Source: Pictodentalium vernedei
Lineage: Eukaryota > Mollusca > Scaphopoda > Dentaliida > Dentaliidae
Reading direction: 5' to 3'
NCBI GenBank assembly: GCA_031216915.1
Contig: CM062289.1
Span: forward strand, 247,753,187 to 247,817,186
DNA: 64,000 nucleotides
Shown here: piece by piece, positions 32,730-43,200 of the stretch
How positions within the stretch are numbered: position 1 is the first letter of the stretch
How the letters are laid out: each line of letters begins with the position of its first letter
Position numbers and translations under genes: made by a program
The notes under the pieces: model-generated
Database searches by the model: none
The model's input: the letters and a program-made list of their open reading frames with translations, nothing else
What the model was told of the DNA's origin: nothing

Positions 32730-34719
32730 TGGCTTAAACCTCTATCGCGTACCGGTTGGTGGAAGGTTGTCGAGCTTTTCACAAGAATGGGCGTCGATTA
32801 CGGACGACCCTTGGGTGAGAGGAGTGACTTCGGAAGGTCTAAAGATATCCTTCAAACGAAAGCCTCCATTAACTCGAAGTCCAAAGTGGACTCAACTTCC
32901 GTCAAATCCGCAGAAAAGAGACGCTCTGTTATCAGAGGTGCAGTCTCTTTTAATGAAGAACGCGGTAGAGGTCGTAGAAAACCAGGAAACTCCGGGATTC
33001 TACAGCCATCTGTTTCTGGTTCCGAAACCAGACGGCTCGTTCCGTCCAGTCATAGATTTGAGCTGAATAAACAAGCTGATCGTCACTCCGAAATTTTATA
33101 TGGAGACGATTCGGTCGGTCAGAGCGAGTATTCGGGTGAACGATTATGCAACAAGCATAGATCTCAAAGATGCGTACTTTCACGTCATGGTACATCCGAC
33201 ATTCCGAAAGTATCTACGCTTCGCAGTCCTAGGAGTGGTGTATCAGTTCCGGGCGATGTGCTTCGGATTGAATCTAGCACCCTGGGTTTTCACTCGGGTA
33301 ATGAACTCGGTAATGATCTATTTCCGAGCTCATTCGTCTGCGGTAACGTCGGCCTACCTGGACGACATTCTTCAGAGGTACGGCAACGAGTTAACGCTTC
33401 AGAACGATGTTCAGAATCTACTTCTATTGCTCCGACGTCTCGGTTTTATAGTAAACGAGGAGAAGTCGGATCTGGTGCCGTCCAAGTCATTCACTCATCT
33501 GGGAATGAGCTTCGAGACGCACAACAATCTCGTTCGTCTGCCGTTAACCAGAGCGAAATTAGTCAGTTGTTACGCTCGCTATTGTCTGCACGGAGACAAA
33601 GTCACAGCGAGAGAATTTATGAGACTGATAGGTCTGTGCGGAGCCGCTGCGGATCTCATTCCGATGGGGCGGTTACGCACACGTCCTCTCCAAATTTTCT
33701 TGACTCAGAATTGGAGTGTGAAAATTCATTCGCTCGACGTAGATGTTCTCTTGTCAGATCAAGTGAAACAAGAGATTCAGACTTGGGCAAACATTCAGTG
33801 GTTAACTCCGGGAGTTCCGCTGCAGTTGCCGGATCCGAGTTTTACCATTATGACGGATGCCAGTCAAACAGGTTGGGGTGCATCATTAATCCCAACGGAT
33901 TCGAGATGCCAGGGTCTTTGGGATCCGCAATTCCTGTGCAAGCACATAAACATCAAGGAAATGATGTCAATTTGGCTTGCATTACGTCATTGGATGGACA
34001 TTATTCACAATGCTCATGTCCAAATCCTATCCGACAATACGACAGTAGTGACGTATATACGGAATCAGGGAGGCACTCATTCAGTTCCGTTGTTCAATCT
34101 AACGGAAAGAATCCTTCTGTTTGCGCTAGAACATCACGTTCTTCTTTCGGTCCGTCACATACCGGGTCGTCTGAATGTGCTAGCAGACTCCCTTTCACGA
34201 AAGGGTCGCTTGTTGCCGTCGGAATGGACTCTCAACAAACAAGTATTCAATCAGATTTGCTACCAATGGGAACGGCCAATGATAGACTTATTTGCGACAC
34301 ATCTCAACAATCAGTTGCAGACGTATGTGTCTCCGTGTCCGGATCCAAGAGCATTTGCAGTAGACGCTCTGTCGATCCCTTGGGACGGAATGATAGGATA
34401 TGCGTATCCTCCAGCGCCGTTAATTCAACAAGTATTGCTAAAGATAAAACAATCTCAATGCAAGATTCTGTTGGTAGCATCTCTGTCGCCACAGAGACCG
34501 TGGATAAATCTACTCAGGTGTCTGTTGTGGGACCTACCGCGAAAGCTTCCTCCACGGGAGGATCTTCTTTCGCAGGGGAAATCGCGCCAACTCCATCACA
34601 ACCCGCAAGGTCTCAACCTTCACGTTTTTCCGTTGTGCGGTCCTTCTTGCATGGCAAGCACTTTACAGGACGAGCAGTGGACGCGATTTCTAACTGTAGG
34701 AGGACCTCCTCTTCGCTAA
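32730..34719 (+). pseudogene. DIRS-B pol: reverse transcriptase, RNase H and C-terminal domain (one stop)
   Basis: The open frame running to 34719 is broken only by TGA at 33064-33066, where DIRS-C has the Trp codon of DLSWINK. The RT blocks are PKPDGSFRPVIDL (just before the stop), SIDLKDAYFHVMVHP, FGLNLAPWVFTRVMN and the active site YLDD (33355-33366). RNase H follows: TDASQTGWGAS, SDNTTVVTYIRNQGGTH and IPGRLNVLADSLSRKG, supplying the expected acidic residues. After it comes the domain typical of DIRS-like pol: PMIDLFATHLNNQL, DPRAFAVDALSIPWDG and YAYPPAPLIQQVL. It copies element RNA into DNA. The frame starts near the gag stop, with no clear own ATG, so gag-pol expression may need readthrough or reinitiation. 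It overlaps the recombinase frame by about 496 bp. Confidence 0.9.
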
Positions 34720-35672
34720 ACTATGCGGCTAAGTGGAAGGTTTTTCGTCGTTGGTGTAGGGATCATTCTGTAGATATATTCGATCCCTCTATACCAGACA
34801 TTGCAAACTTTCTAGTATACTTGTTTGACGAAATCAAACTGCAGCCTGTTACTATAAAGGGTTATAGATCTATGTTATCTGATACCTATGCACATCATGA
34901 TAGTTTACAAATTGGATCTAATGTCTCTTTATCTAAGTTGGTTAGAAACTTCTCGATAAATAGACCCTGAACTCTTAGATTAATTCCTAAATGGAATTTA
35001 GCTTGGGTTCTTCTTAAATTGAAGGAAAAACCATTTGAACCTCTTGGGACAGTAGATTTCAAATTCTTATCTTATAAAACAGCTTTTCTCTTAGCTTTCT
35101 CTTCTGCTAGAAGAGTCAGTGAGCTTCATGCACTGTCGGTGGATGATTCTCACTATCGTAGTGTCGGGAACACTATCACCTTCACTACTAATGTGGGTTT
35201 TTTAGCTAAGAATCAGGCTCCTAATAAATATCCGGAACCTATTGTTATTAAGGCTCTTCCGTCTTCAGACGGGCGTAGGCCTTTACTCTGTCCTGTTAGA
35301 GCGTTACGTATCTATAAACAGAGATCTCAGTTCATCAGAAAGGGACGGAAACGTTTCTTTCTGTCTTTGATGCCTAATAGAAAGGACATTTCGGTCCATT
35401 CTATTGCTAGATGGATTCAATTAACTATCCGTACTGCTTATGAGAGTTTATCTTCTCAGCAGTCTGTGCTTAAGATTTCCGCTCATGAAGTAAGAGCTCT
35501 TGCTACTTCTTGGGCTTATGCTAATAGTGTTGCTATTACAGATTTAATGAAGGCTGCTTATTGGTCTCAGCCATCCACATTCACGAATTTTTATCTCAGA
35601 AATATTGAGTCCATTTCTGGAGACCTGCATTGTTTAGGTCCGTTATCTGTTGCTCAGAATGTCGTCCACTAA
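34224..35672 (+). pseudogene. DIRS-B tyrosine recombinase (one stop)
   Basis: Frame open through 34970, TGA at 34968-34970, then open to the stop at 35670-35672 in the same frame. Catalytic residues visible: Arg in SARRVSEL (codon 35112), His and Arg of HEVR (codons 35484 and 35493), Trp of AYWSQPS (35562) and the nucleophile Tyr in NFYLR (35592-35594). The N-terminal core-binding part is AAKWKVFRRWCRD through VTIKGYRSMLSDTY. I chose the ATG at 34224 because the same MDSQQT start exists in DIRS-D (51973); a later start is possible. Upstream, the same frame stays open back to 32787. The enzyme would integrate circular cDNA without making target duplications. The TGA falls between the core-binding and catalytic domains. 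Confidence 0.88.
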
Positions 35673-36280
35673 ACAGTTGCAACTACAGTTATGCAGGCTT
35701 TCTGTTCCGGCAGTGACTCCGTCCGGCAGCCCTCTTCGCTCTGGGCTATTTGACCCAGGGCAAGGGGAAGGGGGGGGGGGGGGGGGGGCGGGTGTTCCCT
35801 TAGGTCACCTGCTTTATAGTGAAAAGCAAGGGAATGCCTCCTCCAAGTCAGTATTTCTGAGTCGCTTCCGGGATGGTTTTAAAGTGTAATATTAATGTTA
35901 AAATTCATTCATGTCTTATTTTTAAAGTGTAGCTCGGTGTGAAGCATTTGTATATGTCAAGTGTCAAACGGGCTTTCATATACAATACTCGGACACTTTT
36001 AAATGACTATAAAGAGTCTCAATTCTCTGGACTACTTTATTTATTGGCTTACTTTAAAAATAATTAGTATAAGGGATATACTGGATGTTAATAGAGAACA
36101 TGAATCTTATTGTGCTCAATTATTAAGGGTAGTGTATCTTTCTAATTTAATATTAAATAAGAAAGATACATATAAAGCCTAATACTCCTTTTCTCCTTAA
36201 GGGGTTACCTCTTTATTATATAGTTGAGCTTATTGGATTTTCCTCTATGTCCTAGGCCCTCCAGCCTGTTTACTATTCAG
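35673..36280 (+). other. DIRS-B 3' noncoding region with long G-run
   Basis: Includes a run of about 20 G at 35769-35788 followed by 'ctttatagtgaaaagcaagg', which DIRS-C keeps (46370-46390) with a shorter, interrupted G-tract. 'cctcggacactttt' and 'ataaagagtctca' blocks also match DIRS-C (46556-46590). 'tgtcctaggccctccagcct' immediately precedes the internal complementary region. Confidence 0.75.
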
Positions 36281-36366
36281 CTAAGTCTGGGTCATTGGTA
36301 CAGTATAAAAATGTTAAAAAATTTATAGTAATTTATATATTTTTTATACTTACCAATGACCCAGAC
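36281..36366 (+). other. DIRS-B internal complementary region (circle-junction complement)
   Basis: 36281-36312 is the complement of the left end of the element (29536-29567) with one mismatch. 36313-36366 is the perfect 54-base complement of the right end (36616-36669). The two halves abut, so the region equals the complement of right end joined to left end. In the DIRS-1 replication model this segment templates completion and circularisation of the cDNA. Confidence 0.93.
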
Positions 36367-36442
36367 GGGGATGGCCCTCCCTGGAGTTGGGAACTCTTGC
36401 CTCCCCGCTGAGTACATAGCGCTGACCAGGCACTGCCAGTAA

Positions 36443-36669
36443 GAATGATAATTGCCGCCAATTTCGGGACGTCCGTGACACTGCGCATGCGCAGTGGGGG
36501 CGTAGTATGGAGGTCCTTTAGGACATGATTTCTTTTTGTTTTGGATGCAAATTTTGGGGATTGGGGGGCAAAATTTGTGTTTGGCCCTGGTTTTGTTAGA
36601 GTTAGCACCAGCTAAGTCTGGGTCATTGGTAAGTATAAAAAATATATAAATTACTATAAATTTTTTAAC
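36443..36669 (+). repeat. DIRS-B right inverted terminal repeat
   Basis: Complement of 29536-29738. It carries the palindrome ACTGCGCATGCGCAGT at 36480-36495, 'gggcaaaatttgtgtttggc', 'gttagcaccagctaagtctg' and the terminal 'actataaattttttaac'. Confidence 0.92.
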
Positions 36670-38018
36670 ATTCGAACTTAGTGCATTTCAGGCAAATTTC
36701 TTTGAAAATCTTCTTCTCCAGATCCAGCAGGCAGAATCTTTTGATATTTGATATGCAACATTGTGGGGTGGATATGATTCAAGTTTGTTCAAATCGGCCC
36801 CCTGGGTTCATATTTGGGCTCAGTATAGGCAAATTTCTTTAAAAATCTTCTTCTCAAGATCCAGCACGCAGAATCTTTTGATATTGGGTATGCAGCATGC
36901 TTAGGGGGTGGGATTGAAGTTTGTTCAAGCCAAGTCCCTGGGTTTATATTTGGGCTCACTGTGATAGCCCAAATTGTAACTTAGTTCAAAATGAGGAATT
37001 TTCTTTAAAAGTCTTCTTCTTCAGATCCAGCAGTCGGAATGTTTTGATATTTGGTATGCCGCATCCTTAGAGGGTGAGATTCAAGTTTGTTCAAGCCATG
37101 TTCCTAGATCCATATTTGGGCTCACTGTGGGAGCCCAAATGGTAACTTAGTTCAAAATGAGTAATTTTCTTTAAAAATCTTCTTCTTCAGATCCAGCAGT
37201 CGGAATGTTTTGATATTTGACATGCAGCATCCTTAGAGGAGTGAGATTCAAGTTTGTTCAAGCCATGTCCCTAGGTTCATATGTGGACTCACTGTGGAAG
37301 CTTGAATTGTAACTTAGTTCGAAATGAGGAATTGTCTTAAAAAATCTTCTTCTTCAGATCCAGCAGTCAGAATGTTTTGATATGTGGTGTGTAGCATCCT
37401 TAGGTGGGTGAGATTCAAGTTTGTTAAAGCCAAGTCTCTGGGCTCCTATTTGGGCTCACTGTGGGAGCCCAAATGATAACTTAGTTCAAAATGAGGAATT
37501 TTCTTTAAAAATCTTCTTCTTCAGATCCAGCAGATGAATGCTTTTGATATTTGGTATGCAGCATCCTTAGAGGGGTAAGATTCAAGTTTGTTTAAGCCAT
37601 GTCCCTAGTTCCATAAAATTTGTCTCTCATGACTTCATTCCTTTGTAGTGTTGATGAACCATGTCTAACTAAATGTGACCCCAAATCCGATTGCCTACCT
37701 GGGGGCACGATGACGCTGTGTACTGAGGCGTACTGCACGTCGATGGTGCGCATGTCTTCAACCAATCTAACCCTGCCTGTGCTGCGGTGCAGAGTTCAGA
37801 GTTACGATGTTGGAGAGCTGACAGCTGCTCGTCGTTGCTCGGTGGTTCTCTCCGGGTACTCCGGCTTCCGCCACCCGTAAAACTGTCACGGTCACGATTA
37901 GCCATTGTGCATAAGTATGTGACCTTAAACACCAATAAATAAATAAATATGTGACCCCAAATACTTCTTTGAACCACTTTGGCCGGTGAGCGATTAAGGC
38001 TCTTTGGGGCCTCTTGTT
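36670..38018 (+). mobile_element. Helentron-like element, 3' part
   Basis: Continues the monomer interrupted at 29535 with 'attcgaacttagtgcatttc'. About six more monomers follow (36715, 36845, 37015, 37185, 37350, 37515), then 'catgacttcattcctttgta', as in the element at 21767 (22995-23015). The end is 'cggtgagcgattaaggctct' and 'ttggggcctcttgtt'. Contains a SINE at 37687. Confidence 0.85.
37687..37948 (+). mobile_element. 5'-truncated SINE with 14-bp target duplication
   Basis: The body starts inside 'ggcacgatgacgctgtgtac', continues with 'gtactgcacgtcgatggtgc' and 'cggtggttctctccgggtac', and ends with an (AATA)n tail. No tRNA or 5S head is present. The direct repeat ATGTGACCCCAAAT flanks it at 37673-37686 and 37949-37962. 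Removal restores the Helentron end sequence as in 23040-23070. Truncation with a clean target duplication implies LINE-type integration. Confidence 0.9.
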
Positions 38019-39173
38019 AGTATTATCGACTTTAATCCCAAACAAATTATTGTAAATTCATATTTCGAGTCTAGCCGTATGAATTTGCATAATTGCATGT
38101 TCTTACTGTTGCCAGCGTCACGTCAGGACGTTGCAATTCCGACATGGGGTGAAATGAAAAGTTCACACATGCAGTCAATAGGTCAATAGTGTGTATGTCC
38201 ACCTTTTGTCTCTTGGATAGCAAGACATCGACGGCGCATGGACCTGATATATCTCTGGATGTTACCCTGTGGTATTGCGTTCCACTCCTGCCTTAGAACA
38301 ATACGTAAATCGCCTAATGTCTGAAGATCATAAAGTCGTACCCGATGGTCCAATTGATCCCAAAGATGCTCGATTGGCGACAAATCTGGCGAAAGTGGGG
38401 GCCAGGGAAGAAGTTTGATGCTCTGCTCCTCAAGAAAGTCACAACAGATACGTGCCACATGACATCGGGCATTGTCTTGGCTGGAATAACTGCAATCCGA
38501 CGTTTGCATTGAACAATGGGACAACAACAATGTTCAGAATTTCATCCCTATATCGCTGTCCATTCAGATTACCATCGATGAAGATCAACTGCATTCGATG
38601 GTGCAAGGAAATTCCTGCCCAAACCATTACACGACCCTCGCCGAAACGGTCGCGTTCCCTCACATATGCATCAGAAAACCGTTCTCATTGGCGATACACT
38701 CTTGCCCAACCATCAGCACACTGTAGACAAAATCGTGATTCATGACTAAAAAGAACTGTCCTCCAACGCTGCTGAATCCAGCGAACACGCTGATGTACCC
38801 ATTCCATTCTGACGGTACGATGACGCCAGGTAAGGATTGGTCCGTGGTATGGATGCCTACTTCGGATGCTGTGTTCAACGATTCTGTTGCAGACAGTTTG
38901 TGCACTGATTCTATTGTTAACTCTACCAGGAGTAATTGCTGCTGTCCTCTCCGGAAGGAAGTGATCCCGCAAGTGAGACGTCCTGATGTGTCGGTCTTGT
39001 GCAGGGGTCATAACTCTTGGTCGACCTGAAAACGGTCAGTCGGCAGTAGACCTTCCAATGAAACGGTAAATATTGGCCACAGTGACTCCGTACTCAGCAG
39101 CAAGCTCATCTGGATGTATCCCAGCCTCATGCACACCAAAGGCATGCAACCTCTGATATTCGGTTAACCTTGG
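38019..39173 (-). pseudogene. Tc1/mariner-type transposase pseudogene
   Basis: On the minus strand the frame starts inside IPRLTEYQRLHAFGVHEAG (near 39173), and an N-terminal helix-turn-helix part follows (HPDELAAEYGVTVANIYRFI). The catalytic core follows: TPAQDRHIRTSHLRDHF, VLFSHESRFCL, GRVMVWAGISL, QDNARCHVARI and LSPDLSPIEHLWDQL, ending near 38187. Tc1 enzymes use a DDE triad. Here the first Asp (usual FSDESRF) is His (codon at 38744-38742), whereas the Asp of DNARCH and the Glu of SPIEHLWD remain. Two in-frame TGA codons (after STAD near 39037 and after VYRQ near 38683) and a frameshift just before DNARCH also disable it. The N-terminus is cut by DIRS-C. The terminal inverted repeats are not resolved. 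Confidence 0.87.
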
Positions 39174-39385
39174 AATATTTTTATACAACAACCAATGGCC
39201 CAGACTAGATGGTGCTAACTCAAAAATTAATCCAGGGCCAAACACAAATTTTGCCCCCAATCCCCCAAATTTGCATGCAAAATGGAAAATTTAATGTCCT
39301 GTCTGGACCTCCATACTTTTTGAATCTGCGCATGCGCAGTATCCAGGAAGACACCGAAATTGGCGCCAACCATCATTCCTTTTTT
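39174..39385 (+). repeat. DIRS-C left inverted terminal repeat
   Basis: Complementary to 46995-47235: 'ccaatggcccagactagatg', 'gccaaacacaaattttgccc', palindrome CTGCGCATGCGCAG within 39325-39340, 'gaaattggcgccaaccatca'. Confidence 0.9.
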
Positions 39386-40266
39386 TGGCCCTGAAGTCAG
39401 CAACAATGAACTGACATCTGTGCTTTTAAATCTCATTTTTGAGTATGCCAGACACAAATCATTGGTAAAATTGGTGGATCCAAGGACATAATTGGATGAT
39501 GGAAGTGAACAATGGTGGTTTGGAACATTCAGGGCTGTAACTTTATAATTTTTATCAAAATTATTTCTTGTTTCCCAATTTTGGGACATGGGCCTGACGT
39601 CATCATTCTTGCTAATGATTTTTCCACTGTTTGTTAAGTGTTCCTTCCCTATCCTTCCTTGAAGCCCTCCTGTTAAGCTCCCAAGCTTTTTGGCTTATCT
39701 TTATTGAAATTTTTTATTAAATTTCTTGGGAGTTTAATGTGTGTAACAGAATGTTTATTCTGTATATCCCCAGGGTTACGTCCTCACCCAAGGGGTGTTT
39801 GGGCGTTTGGGTCATGCATCTTCTGTCCAATGTAACGTTTTTTCTTCATCTGAAGATCTTGCTTTACTTCAGGTAGCTTTAAAAATATGTTCCTTACTTC
39901 GAGCCTTTTTTTATTCAGTGCCTGGGGTCTTGTTTCTGTTTTTTTCATTGACGTTGTTTACATTGACAACGTCCTATAAATGTATGTAGTTTCATCTTAT
40001 TATTACTGTAGGATTGTTGTAAGATACATGTTATAATATTCTGGTACTGTAGCAATTATTTTTGGAATTTGTCCACACTTGGTCTCTATTGGGGTACCTT
40101 TGGGCACATCTTGTTCCCTTTGGGAACATGGGCTTTTGTCAACATTTTTTCAAAGAATTTTTTTAAATTAATTTTTCGATTTGTAATTTGAATGTTGATT
40201 ATTATGTATCTTTATCATATATTTATTGTGGAGTTGGTGGGAGTTCAATCAACTTTTTGAATTATT
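39386..40266 (+). other. DIRS-C 5' leader
   Basis: Noncoding; close to the DIRS-A leader (7546-8127) and includes 'attgacgttgtttacattga', 'ggtactgtagc' and 'tgtccacacttggtctctat'. Ends at the gag ATG (40267). Confidence 0.75.
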
Positions 40267-43200
40267 ATGAAAGCTTATTGCTCAAAATGCAAGGCGAGGA
40301 AATCTTCCTCAGATTTACACACTTGTTGCCATGCTTGTAGTCAATGTGCTCCCGCTAATTCTTGACCTACATGTTTTGATTGAAATGACAAATGTTGGAC
40401 GGGGGTGTCACGGTGTGTTGTTAGCGTTGAGCGGCCAATGCCGGTCCTCTCGCCGCAAAGTCAAGTTTCTCAGTTTCTTTTTCAGAGGAACAAGAACATG
40501 GTGAAGGTTATGTGACACCTATAAAAAGTGTGCTACCGTTGTCACGCTCTGATGAGCAAACAGAGCTAGCTGCCAAGGTGCTCATGCATATTAGGCAGGG
40601 GATAAAGCCACTAGCCGGTGGTTTTAGTCCCCTGTCTGCAGCTAGCTCGACCGGTGAAGTGGTTACTCTGTCCGTGGGTACCGTGATGCCGGGTATGTCC
40701 ATTGCAGTCGAAAGAAGTGGATTGGGTAGAGCGAGCACCTTAAAACCTAAACATGCTCACCCAGCAACGACGGAACAGAGGAAGAAGCCACCAAGTGTTG
40801 TGGGAAGCTCGGCGAGGTCTAAAAGGACCACGAGCGAGAGAGGTCCCTCTCTATACCAGCAACATCTGGGGCCAGATGTTGTGATAAAAAACTTGCGTGG
40901 GTCGGAGCATACGTCCTTTCCTGCCGTTTTGGACGCTCCATATAGATTACAGTCGGCCTCTGCTACAGTTACAGTTTCTTCCGCTTCAACTACTAAGCAC
41001 ACACGACCGCATCCTAGCTACCCGACTTTGGATATCCAGCCTGCTATGCGAAGAAGGGACTGCATTTCGCCGGTGAAGTTGGACCATCTGGTAGCTGGGG
41101 AGACAAGGCCTCGATCATCGGGACTTACGGAGAAAAGAGCCATTTCCAACACAATGTCCCAGGAGCAGCAAGCGGCGAAGAAACAGAACGGTGCTCCTCA
41201 GGCCTCAGTGATGGACTTGCTGTCGCAGATTACGCAGCTGTTTGCAGCATCCCAGCAAGTACAAGAGCAGCCTCCTGCAGACTCGGAACCTGAGCTGTCG
41301 GACAGTGCTGGGTCAGTCCAGTCGTCTGTTCACGCAGATGCAAGGGACTGAGATTCACAACAGATTCTCTCGGATGGTGAAAGGGATATGGAAGAAGATT
41401 ACCCTTCCCTTTCGGAGCAACACATGGTTGCGATGGATTTCATCCATCAATACTACTCTGAACATAAACAGCAAAGAGATGATGTCAATATGGTTAGCGC
41501 TACAACATTGGATTCACATATTAGCGGACGCTCATGTTCAGATTTTGTCGGACAACTCGACAGTGGTAGCGTATATCAGGAACCAGGGCGGCACTCATTC
41601 GATTCCGTTTTGCGAACTAACGGAGAAGATTCTTCTATATGTTATGAATCATCATCATCAGCAAGCGGCGAAGAAACAGAACGGTGCTCCTCAGGCCTCA
41701 GTGACGGACTTGCTGTCGCAGATTACGCAGCTGTTCGCAGCATCCCAGCAAGTACAAGAGCAGCCTCCTGCAGACTCGGAACCTGAGCTGTCGGACAGTG
41801 CTGGGTCAGTCCAGTCATCTGTTCACGCAGATGCAAGGGACTGAGATTCACAACAGATTCTCTCGGATGGTGAAAGGGATATGGAAGAAGATTATTACCC
41901 TTCCCTTTCGGAGCAACACATGGTTGCGATGGATTTCATCCATCAATACTACTCTGAATTTGTTCTGTCGTATCAGAATGCTGTGACGACTAGAAAGAAA
42001 CCGCTGGCGTCGTTGGACGCAGACTTTATCCAGACAAAGGAGGAGGTCCTTTCTTTTCCCGTTCAGTCTAGGCAGGTGTTGCAGGCCTTCGGCCATAATG
42101 ACGTCGCCGTATTTAATCTCTCGAGTACGAGGAAGAGAGGCGGTTTCTTAACTTCATCTTCCATTAATATACCGTTTTTAGGACCACGTTCATTTAAAAC
42201 GGTCGGGGAAGATGTTCAGAGAGTTCCTCTGCATTTGGATGAACAGGCTGAGGATCTAGAGGTATCCTTACCTGGATCATTCACAAATTTGCTCGGACAC
42301 AATTGAGACGGCAATTTCTTCAAATCGAGCGAATTTGGATGCTATGTCTTACGCAGATCACCTTACAAGAGCTATGGCTCAACGTCTCAACGGAAAGCAG
42401 TTTGAGGATGTCCGTACCTCTCTTAGAGTTCTTTTCAGGGCAATTATGTATACCATGTATAACTCCGCCTTAACAGTGGCTAATTTGGAGTTAATCGGAT
42501 GTGATTGTGCCTTTGTGTGTCTTCGAGTCGCTCCGGTCTCTGGACATACTATATTCGACAACAAGCTTTCATAAGTCTATGACCAGGCTACTAAGAAAGC
42601 GTCGACTGCTCTGCTTTTAAAGTCAGCGTCTCATCGACCTGCTGCAGCAGAAAAGAGTAAAGGTGGACGTCCCAAACAGAAATCGTCAAAAGGGGACTCC
42701 TCACGAGGGTATAGGAAACCCTCTTATTCTTACCCTGGAGGTTGCCAGTATAGCTGCTCGGGAAAGGGGCGAAGGTCTGATCGGGACTATCGGTCAGACG
42801 CCCCTAAGCTGACAGGACGAGGTTCTTCGTGGGGAGGACATGGTTTCTCCTTCCGTAATCTCGCAGCTCGTACAGGTGATGGTCAGGACCTCTATTGCTT
42901 ACCAGTTGGCGGAAGGTCTATGACCAGGCTACTAAGAAAGCGTCGAATGCTCTGCTTTTAAAGTCGGCGTCTCATCGACCTGCTGCAGCAAAAAAGAGTA
43001 AAGGAGGACGCCACAACAGAAATCATCAAAAGGGGACTCCTCACGAGGGTATAGGAAACCCTCTTATTCTTACTCTGGAGGTTGTCAGTATAGCTGCTCG
43101 GGAAAGAGGCGTAGGTCTGATCGGGACTATCAGTCAGACACCCCTAAGGACGTGGTTTCTCCTTCCGTAAGTCTCGTAGATCATACGGGTGATGGTCAGG
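40267..43200 (+). pseudogene. DIRS-C gag pseudogene with duplications
   Basis: Starts ATG at 40267 (MKAYCSKCKARKSSSDLHTC), then stop codons and frameshifts. 40512-41351 is open through DLLSQITQLFAASQQ and SEPELSDSAGSVQSS. At about 41463 the sequence switches to an RNase H fragment copied from pol (matches 44391-44585), then back at about 41658 to a second copy of 41165-41462. The core resumes at 41881-42306 and 42335-42574 (DAMSYADHLTRAMAQ, ALTVANLELI). The basic tail is tandemly duplicated: 42572-42916 repeats at 42917-43226. Not translatable as one protein. Confidence 0.85.

Larger units (their letters stand above)
29536..36669 (+). mobile_element. DIRS-B: near-complete DIRS-type retrotransposon, 7.13 kb
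   Basis: Organisation: left ITR 29536-29738; leader to 30628; gag 30629-32729; pol 32730-34719; tyrosine recombinase 34224-35672; 3' noncoding; internal complementary region 36281-36366; right ITR 36443-36669. The element lies inside a 168-bp satellite monomer with no target duplication. The trinucleotide ATT is present at both junctions (29536-29538, 36670-36672) and once in the reconstructed empty site. ITRs plus an internal complementary region identify the DIRS class, as opposed to Ngaro-type split direct repeats. Lesions noted: one frameshift in gag, one TGA in RT and one TGA in the recombinase. The copy is therefore defective but young-looking. Confidence 0.93.

Noticed and set aside
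36333-36608. Minus-strand frame identical in part to 29571-29900 plus
   Set aside because: It is the complementary ITR of DIRS-B; the identity comes from the inverted repeat, not from a shared protein.
29536-36669. LTR retrotransposon or Ngaro element
   Set aside because: No integrase, protease or direct LTRs; inverted terminal repeats plus an internal complementary region and a tyrosine recombinase fit the DIRS class instead.
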